A stretch of 64,000 nt of DNA from Enoplolaimus lenunculus (Eukaryota; Nematoda; Enoplea; Enoplida; Thoracostomopsidae). Under the pieces are notes generated by a model. The model did not search any database. It had not been told where the DNA came from and saw only the letters and a program-made list of their open reading frames with translations. The translations under genes and the position numbers were made by a program. Every line of letters starts with the position of its first letter. The stretch's first letter is position 1. Location: the NCBI GenBank assembly GCA_030248215.1, contig JASANG010004123.1, positions 31,001 to 95,000 of the forward strand. The letters run 5' to 3'. Below, one piece after another: positions 57,901 to 64,000 of this stretch.

Positions 57901-59691
57901 TGGTCTTTTTAATGACTTCTTTGATCAATTCTGGTTTCGCTGTTCCGACCGTTGTTGCTGCTGCTGTTAGCCGAATTAGCTCATTGAGAACGGCCGAATC
58001 TTCGGGCATATCACGAATTGTTATACGACCGTTTCTGGCGTTTAGTAAAGCTCGACGTGAAATGACTAAAATTTTACTGTAAACAACAAGCAAAATAACC
58101 AAAGGAATGAAGAATGACGCCGCTGACGATACTACGACGTAAGTTGGCGAGCTTGTTGGTACTGTACATGCGCATGACGCTGTTTGAGGAGCATAGTCAA
58201 TCATGGTGTATGCCGCAGGAATGGAAACGTTACTGGTATTAGCTATGTAGTCTCGTAGGCTTGGTGAAACCATTTTTGAAAATGTTAACTGCGCAGAAGA
58301 CCATGTAAAGATGATTGCATTGTCTGGCGTTGGGCTAGTTAAATTTGAATTCACAGCGCTAGATTCGAAATATAACGTATTTGGTAGCGAAATTAATGTT
58401 GCTAGCGCCCAAGCCAGAGCGACTGACGTTTTCACTTTGTTCGGTGTAACCTATAAAAAACAATTATGCTTTATATCTTAGTTTTACCAAAAGTGTATGA
58501 TACTTATAAAGAGTATGCAACTGGGCAAATTCTGTGAAGAAAAGAATGTACCCGGCACGCGTTGCATTTTTGGCCTACCCCCTTACTTGGAGGGGCGGCT
58601 CAAAAATTTCAGTAAACATAAATACGTTACATTTCTATATGTTCATACTTAGTCCGTATGTATTCTCTAACGGTCGAAGCAATACGGTGTACATTAAAGG
58701 TGAAATCGACCCCCCTTGAACAAGGGGGGCGGAGTAAGACAAAGTGCAACGCGTGCTGGTAAATTTTGTACCATGCAACGCCCAGCTAGTTGCACACTCT
58801 TGTTTAAAATCATCCACTCTTGGTGTTATTGATTGGTAAATTGCTACATTTTTGCTAAATAAAAAGGTACATTTAATTAGCCAAAGCAAAATATGTAATA
58901 CTTGCAAGGCAACAACACCATCTTTATGCATGAACCAACGCGCATAAGGGTTGCGCTATACTTTTGATGACGTCCGGCGCAGTCTGACACTGTCCGGCAC
59001 CATCTGTTACCGTGCGATATCGCACGCGAATTAGTTACGTACTATACCGTATGGTGACAGACGGTAACGGACAGCGCCGGAAGTAGACGCGTTTGCCGCG
59101 CACATTGAAATATGCTTAAACTAAATTATTCTACATCACTTTGAAAATCACTTTTGAACCAGTTTTGTTCGATTGTTCGTTTTTACAAGAAATTCAGCGG
59201 AAAGGTGATGGGAGCCTAAACACTGATTGCATAGCGACTAAAGTAATCAAGCAATGGTTAAACATGCTTACCACAACAAAATACGTCAACGGTCTTGTCA
59301 GTGCAATATAACGATCCAAGCTAATAATAATCAAATTATAAATTGACGCTGAACATAGCAAAACGTCAAGCATTTGCCACAGCCGACACCACGTAAGCCC
59401 AAATATCCAGACGTCAAAAAGTTGAACAACAATTGAAAACGGCAAAACAATTACGCCAAGACAAAAATCAGCAAATGCTAAACACGCAATTAAGCATCCG
59501 TTAATTGTCCGCAGTACCGGATACCGCCAAACGGCAATCACTACCAGGCTATTTCCGAAACAAATCAAGAACCATATTAAACAAAGACTGCTAACACGAG
59601 CGATAAATCCGACGCCATATGTGTTGTTTTGAGTTCGATTTGAAAGGATGTTCCAGCAAAGTTTTGAATCGAGAATTTCAGCGTGTTCCAT
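54968..59691 (-). CDS. Biogenic-amine G-protein-coupled receptor with a giant third loop
   Basis: Three exons join in frame: 59272-59691, 57711-58450 and 54968-56597, giving 929 residues with start ATG at 59,691. N-glycosylation sites NRT and NNT precede segment 1 (FGNSLVV, Asn 1.50 at 47). Segment 2 has LAFAD (D75), loop-1 Cys C102, the amine-binding Asp D109 (MLDVLLCSAS) and DRY 126-128. Segment 5 reads VVVSSAASFFIP, with serines at 248, 249 and 252 as in catecholamine-type receptors. Segment 6 has FCWIGF (862-863) and segment 7 WLGYANSAINPILY (NPxxY at 906-910). These mark a class A aminergic receptor of dopamine/octopamine/adrenergic type that couples to G proteins at the plasma membrane; the ligand cannot be fixed. 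The third intracellular loop is about 575 residues, Ser/Thr-rich, and the C-tail is very short, as in D2-like and alpha2-like receptors. Confidence 0.9.
57170..57245 (+). repeat. tRNA-like SINE head in GPCR intron 2
   Basis: ACGTGGCGCAGTGGCAACAG resembles an A-box and CTAGTTCGAAACATTCC a B-box about 45 bases on. Confidence 0.4.
58946..59102. mobile_element. GC-rich MITE in GPCR intron 1
   Basis: Starts AAGGGTTGCGCTATACTTT and carries CCGGCGCAGTCTGACACTGTCCG-type motifs that recur inverted near its other end (GACAGCGCCGGAAG). Same family as 643-815. Confidence 0.5.
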
Positions 59692-61542
59692 CGTTTTATT
59701 TCAATTAACAAAAAAGCAAATTTAGCAGCAATGTTTACGGTTTGGTTTTTGTGTAAATTCCAAACGTTTTATTTTGTATGAATCTTCATACGCTTCTTAT
59801 TTTCTGTTCTTGTCGCAGGCCATTTCAAAGACTCTGTTTTGATTTTGCCGAGGTTTCTTCGAAGTAGTCTAAACAAGCAATTTTAAGTAATTTGAAAGTT
59901 GAGCGTTTCTAAGCTAAATAGTATATATGATATATTAAAGTCTGAAACGATTTAAGATTAGAATAATTTTGTATCATTTAACATAACCGATCAATGTTAC
60001 TTTGTGGGCCGTAACAGTATTATATAGGCATACTCCTAGCAGGCATACGCCTAAGCCGAAGCCTCAGCGCAAGAATAAACCAATAAATAACTAAGCGTAG
60101 GCCAAAGCTAAACCAAAAAATAGCCTATAACTTAAGCTTACTCTATTGGACTCCGATGTAAAAACGATACGAAGTTTCCCAAATTAACATGAGCGGCATT
60201 TGCGATATATTACCAGTTAATATTCATTCAAATTCAGAAATGAGTTCTAATCTCGAACCCATAGAAAAGTTGCCGTTCTACTTTACTTGTAAGTCGTAAA
60301 ATTTTTGCATGCCCATCCTAAAACTTTTCGACTTCTCTAGCATATTGTTCCGGCTACTGACCTGTCTAAGACTTATAGAACCAGAAGCGGATACAGAAAT
60401 TTCTGGCGGGGGGTGCATAAGTGAAAAATGTTACGTTTTGGCACATTTATACACATTTTTACGCCAAACACACTGCCCATGTACAGAACAGGTCGATCCC
60501 AATTTCCTGGGTAATATCCAATCATCCATAATCCTAAATTACCGGGTATAATATCCCAATTTCCCAAAAGCTTAGACTATTCAAAAGTTTAGGTTTAGAC
60601 TCAGGTTTACGCTAAAGTTTGAGTGTAGGCTTTGGATCGCGCATATGCTAGGAAAGTCCATAGGCAGACGGATGCAGGGGGGCAGCCCCTCTGTAGCCAA
60701 ATTGGCACCTTTTTCCCCACACTTAAGAAACTTGCTCGCAATGCCGGAGCAGGCAGGGTAGGGGCTTCCCTCCGAACTCGACAGCGAAGCGAGCGAGAAG
60801 CCAGACGCATTTTAAAAGTTGTCAAAGAACATCGAAAATTAGTTATGCTGAGTTTTGGGGCGAAGCCACTGAACAACTGTAAAATTCTGAGATATTGGAA
60901 CCAAAATTTGCATTGTAAGTTTGATTTTAACCCTAAAAATTATACTCGGCAGTCGGTGGGGGGTGCATCCCCCATCCCCACCTTGGATCCGCCCTTGCAT
61001 CGAACCAAGATTTTTGCACGTTTTATACCGAGAAATCTTTAACCCTTCTCCTGCCTCAACTGTATCATGAGCAACTGATTGTAAACTGTGCACTTGCAAT
61101 CAATAAACAGTGAACAATGTTCAGCAATTAATAGAAAAAGGTTTACTATAATATCTAAACAAGACGTGAGAGCACCGTCAGGCACGAGCGTCAAACCAAC
61201 TTCTAAAGCTATGTGGAGATAACTCACAAACATCTTACACCCGTGACATCTTTGTACAAATCCTGGCTTGACAATAGATGTCTGCTGAAACAAAAAATAT
61301 TCATGTAGGAAAGGGTTAATCAGTAATCTATACTGCGCTGAAGCGAGCGCCCTAATAACAAGTACATTGATTCTACACACAAACTTCAATGTTGATAATT
61401 GACATTTATTTTCGGTGTTGTGTCAGTTTTTTGTGTCAAAATTTGCAGCACTCAAATATTAACAACCACTGTGTGGATGGAAAGTAAAAATAACGGAAAA
61501 GGAAACGAATAGCGATCAAAATAACAATAACGGAAGCCTAAA

Positions 61543-62015
61543 GCCCTATTGACACGTGCAAGTTTTCGCAGCAAAAAGTTGCACGTGCAACTTGCATGTG
61601 CAAGTTTGGTCACAAAGCAGATTTGAAGTTCTTGCAGCTGCTAATTATTCATTACAATTTATGTGATTGAATTTAATTCGCACGTGTGAACGCCGTCGCA
61701 AATCGCTCGACTTTCTTGCACTTGCATTTTCATTGGCCAATCAGAAGCCATGTTGCTGAGCGCCTTTTGAAATAATTCAGACTTGTTGAATTTACTCAAG
61801 AAGTGTGAATTAATTCAAATATCTAACTTGTTTGATATTTAGATTATAGGTTATGTTATATATTTCTTGCAGTGGTTTGTAAATTATTCACATAAATTCA
61901 TGTCAAGATTCAGAACGAAAGTTATGATTGTTTACAAATACTTGCAGCTGCAAGTATTTCGAGCAAGTTGCAGCTGCAAGTTCTCGCAGAAAAAACTTGC
62001 ACGTGTGTATAGGGC
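61543..62015. mobile_element. MITE with CACGTGCAAGTTTT ends, large copy
   Basis: Starts GCCCTATTGACACGTGCAAG and ends CTTGCACGTGTGTATAGGGC. Arms contain repeated CTTGCAGCTGCAAG motifs. Relative of 11,446-11,713. Confidence 0.65.
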
Positions 62016-62394
62016 TTAAAACAGATCGATTTTGGACAACATTATTTTCACAACACCTGGTACAAACAGAACAAAGTTGAATAAAAATATTTAAGAAACA
62101 ATGGTTTAAACCCGAAATCGGCTACCGATTATTGTTGGTCAATTTGGTTGTACTTCAATTTTCCTACGGTTTAACTTACCTATTTTCCTTCAAGCGCAGT
62201 TTATTAAATAGTCGTGCGCTATTGACGCGTGAAATTTTGCGTGCGTGACTCTGCTTTTAAGTTTCGAATCCAAAAAACCTGTCAAAATATAAATTATATA
62301 ATATATCATTCTGATTCGGATTACAGAAAACTTTTGTTAAAAAATATGCATCATGTTGTTGTGATCGAAAAAACGCTGTACCGGTAGAGGATTT

Positions 62395-62590
62395 GGCCGA
62401 TGTATAAAGATCAGGGGCTGAACGATTTTCTGTGGAACTGCAATACACTGAGATAAAACTTTACGGTGTTAATTTTTTGCTTTGGCTTAGGCTTGGGTTT
62501 AGTCTTAGGCTTCAGGTATGATCTCGTTCTTACTCTTGGGGTAGGCTAGGCTTGTATACTACTGTTACGGCCCTATTCTATACATTGGCC
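62395..62590 (-). mobile_element. Hexamer MITE, complete, target duplication diverged
   Basis: Starts GGCCGATGTATAAAGATCAGG and ends CTATTCTATACATTGGCC. Flanks GAGGATTT and GAGTAATT agree at six of eight positions. Confidence 0.7.
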
Positions 62591-62915
62591 GAGTAATTCT
62601 TTGCCATATCTCGCGGTTAATTGGCGGACACTCAGGCAATGTGTACCCTTAAATTGTATACGCATCTGTCTTCGGACAGAAAGCCAAAATTTTGTATTAA
62701 GATTTAGTAAAACTGTATTTGGTTTCGTAGTTATATATTGCGCCTCACCATTCGAAATGCATTGATTCGCCGCTGGAGTCGGATCCAATATTTTTAACAG
62801 TAAGATACGCTAACCTATTAACAACAATTTATATATGTTTAAGAAAAATACAGTCGTGCAAACCAGATCAGAATACAAAAGCGCAGGAGATGATAAAAAA
62901 ACCAATGAACATGAG

Positions 62916-63085
62916 CAGTGGCGGATCCATGGGGGGCCACCCGGGCCGTGGGCCCCCCAACAGCATCTCGACAAAAATTATATAGCAATTTTGTGACAAT
63001 AGTTCGTGGTTTGTGTATGGGTCAAAAGTAAGTTTATTACCTGTGAAATTTCGCCCCCCATTTTAAGATCCTGGATCCGCCACTG
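62916..63085. mobile_element. hAT-type MITE with CAGTGGCGGATCC ends and exact 8-bp duplication
   Basis: 170 bp, starting CAGTGGCGGATCCATGGGG and ending CCTGGATCCGCCACTG. AACATGAG flanks both sides exactly (62,908-62,915 and 63,086-63,093). CAGTGGCGGATCC-type termini are typical of animal hAT elements. Confidence 0.85.
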
Positions 63086-63606
63086 AACATGAGGCGCAAT
63101 ATATAACAGCTGATAAAAACCACGCGAACGAAGTGAGCCAAAGGCCAAATGCAATATCAGTAAATTGTCAGATCGAGAATTTACCATTTTTTCAATTTAT
63201 TAAAATTGTCTTTCTAAATTTTCGTTCGCATACAATTTCCAGCCGCAAAATGTGAAGACAGATTGGCCCAAGACCGTCTCTGGTGCGGTGTCACTTCCAA
63301 AATAAACGCACTGGAAAGAGTTTTTCTGACATTTGGTTGATAGCCAGTTTTGACTCAAAAACACGAATATGGTTTACACACTTTTTCGTACGGCAACACC
63401 TTGATCATGGACGGCTCATTATTACTTGAATATTATTAGAGAAAATTAACCAGAAATGGATCAAACAACTTTTTTGAACCTAAAAAAGCGTTCATAAAAT
63501 TGGTAACATTTTTAGCGACACATGATACTCTCTAAACATTTGAGCAAAAAATGGTTAATATTACAAGATTTTCGTATATTAATAAATATAGCAATCCTGT
63601 TCTAAA

Positions 63607-63634
63607 ATGATGATGATGATGATGATGATGATGA
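63607..63634. repeat. GAT trinucleotide microsatellite
   Basis: About nine tandem GAT/ATG units; non-coding context. Confidence 0.8.
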
Positions 63635-64000
63635 CAGAAATATAATTTGCCTGCAGGAGCGAAACAACTCGAAACAATAACAACAGCGAGATTATTTAAT
63701 ATACATTAATAACGCGGTTTTAGAACTTAATAGTAGTTTCCTGTTCACTAAATTTTATGATCACAGAACAGCAAAACATTATGATATTATAGCTAACGAA
63801 ACCTGTCAACAGTTGCAGCAGACTTCGTTCGTTCGGTAATATTATGAAAACAACTTATGACTTAGAATTCAAGAAGGCAGCCAGGGGAGGTTACGGCTCA
63901 ACCCTATTAATGAATTTTACTCAAGGGTCTGAAAAACGGATTTCAGTTGGTAGCTCTAGAACGCCTCCCTTGTAATGTTTATAGGATATGATCGCAATTT

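Larger units (their letters stand above)
59692..64000. other. Region upstream of the GPCR gene, repeats only
   Basis: No gene recognised. It holds a hexamer-family MITE (about 59,988-60,196), a degenerate GGATCCGC-type repeat (about 60,380-61,005), an inverted diverged tRNA-like TIR element (about 61,039-61,318), a CACGTGCAAG MITE (61,543-62,015), a hexamer MITE (62,395-62,590), a hAT MITE (62,916-63,085) and a GAT trinucleotide run (about 63,607-63,634). The last kilobase shows nothing else. Confidence 0.55.

Overview
The window is animal nuclear DNA, AT-rich, with intron-split genes and very many short DNA-transposon relics. Every host gene I can support lies on the minus strand. Introns use GT-AG (one GC-AG), and many acceptors read TTTTAG or TTTCAG. 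The gene content (trimethyllysine dioxygenase, a FAPP2-type lipid-transfer protein, claudin-like four-pass proteins, a biogenic-amine GPCR) fits an invertebrate. The most common repeat carries TTAGGC hexamers, the nematode telomere hexamer; this is only a weak hint at a nematode-like genome.

Layout. 1-3622: claudin-like gene A, cut by the left edge. 3.6-13.2 kb: no recognised gene, mostly repeats. 13.2-19.3 kb: claudin-like gene B, four exons. 19.3-23.8 kb: repeats. 23.8-32.7 kb: a complete seven-exon trimethyllysine dioxygenase gene (TMLHE, 423 aa) whose sixth intron holds a young, incomplete Ty3/Gypsy LTR element; that element had landed inside an older MITE. 35.2-52.0 kb: a FAPP2/PLEKHA8-like gene (PH domain plus glycolipid-transfer domain), with one PH exon not found and an apparent frame break in one GLTP exon. 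Inside its introns, on the same strand, lie an exon for a hypothetical single-pass membrane protein (44.8-45.6 kb) and a probable last exon of another claudin-like gene (46.7-47.0 kb). 55.0-59.7 kb: a complete three-exon amine GPCR with an exceptionally long third intracellular loop. 59.7-64 kb: repeats.

Repeats. I distinguish at least nine families: a hAT-type MITE built around TTAGGC hexamers with perfect 8-bp target duplications in several copies; a related subfamily; a near-palindromic foldback with TA duplications; a TIR element with a tRNA-like core; two further hAT-type MITEs with exact 8-bp duplications; a GC-rich MITE; a GTCGTAGGCCAAT family; and a long MITE ending GACCCGAATAAG. Several are nested. 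Local tandem repeats (122 bp x4, about 83 bp x7, about 185 bp x3, 200 bp x2) grew out of these MITEs.

The genes do not form one pathway: carnitine synthesis, glycolipid transport, cell-junction or membrane scaffolds, and amine signalling sit side by side. The most unusual points are a PWWP-like chromatin-reader domain at the end of the Gypsy integrase, the hexamer MITE, a splice donor built on a tandem repeat, and the layered FAPP2 locus.
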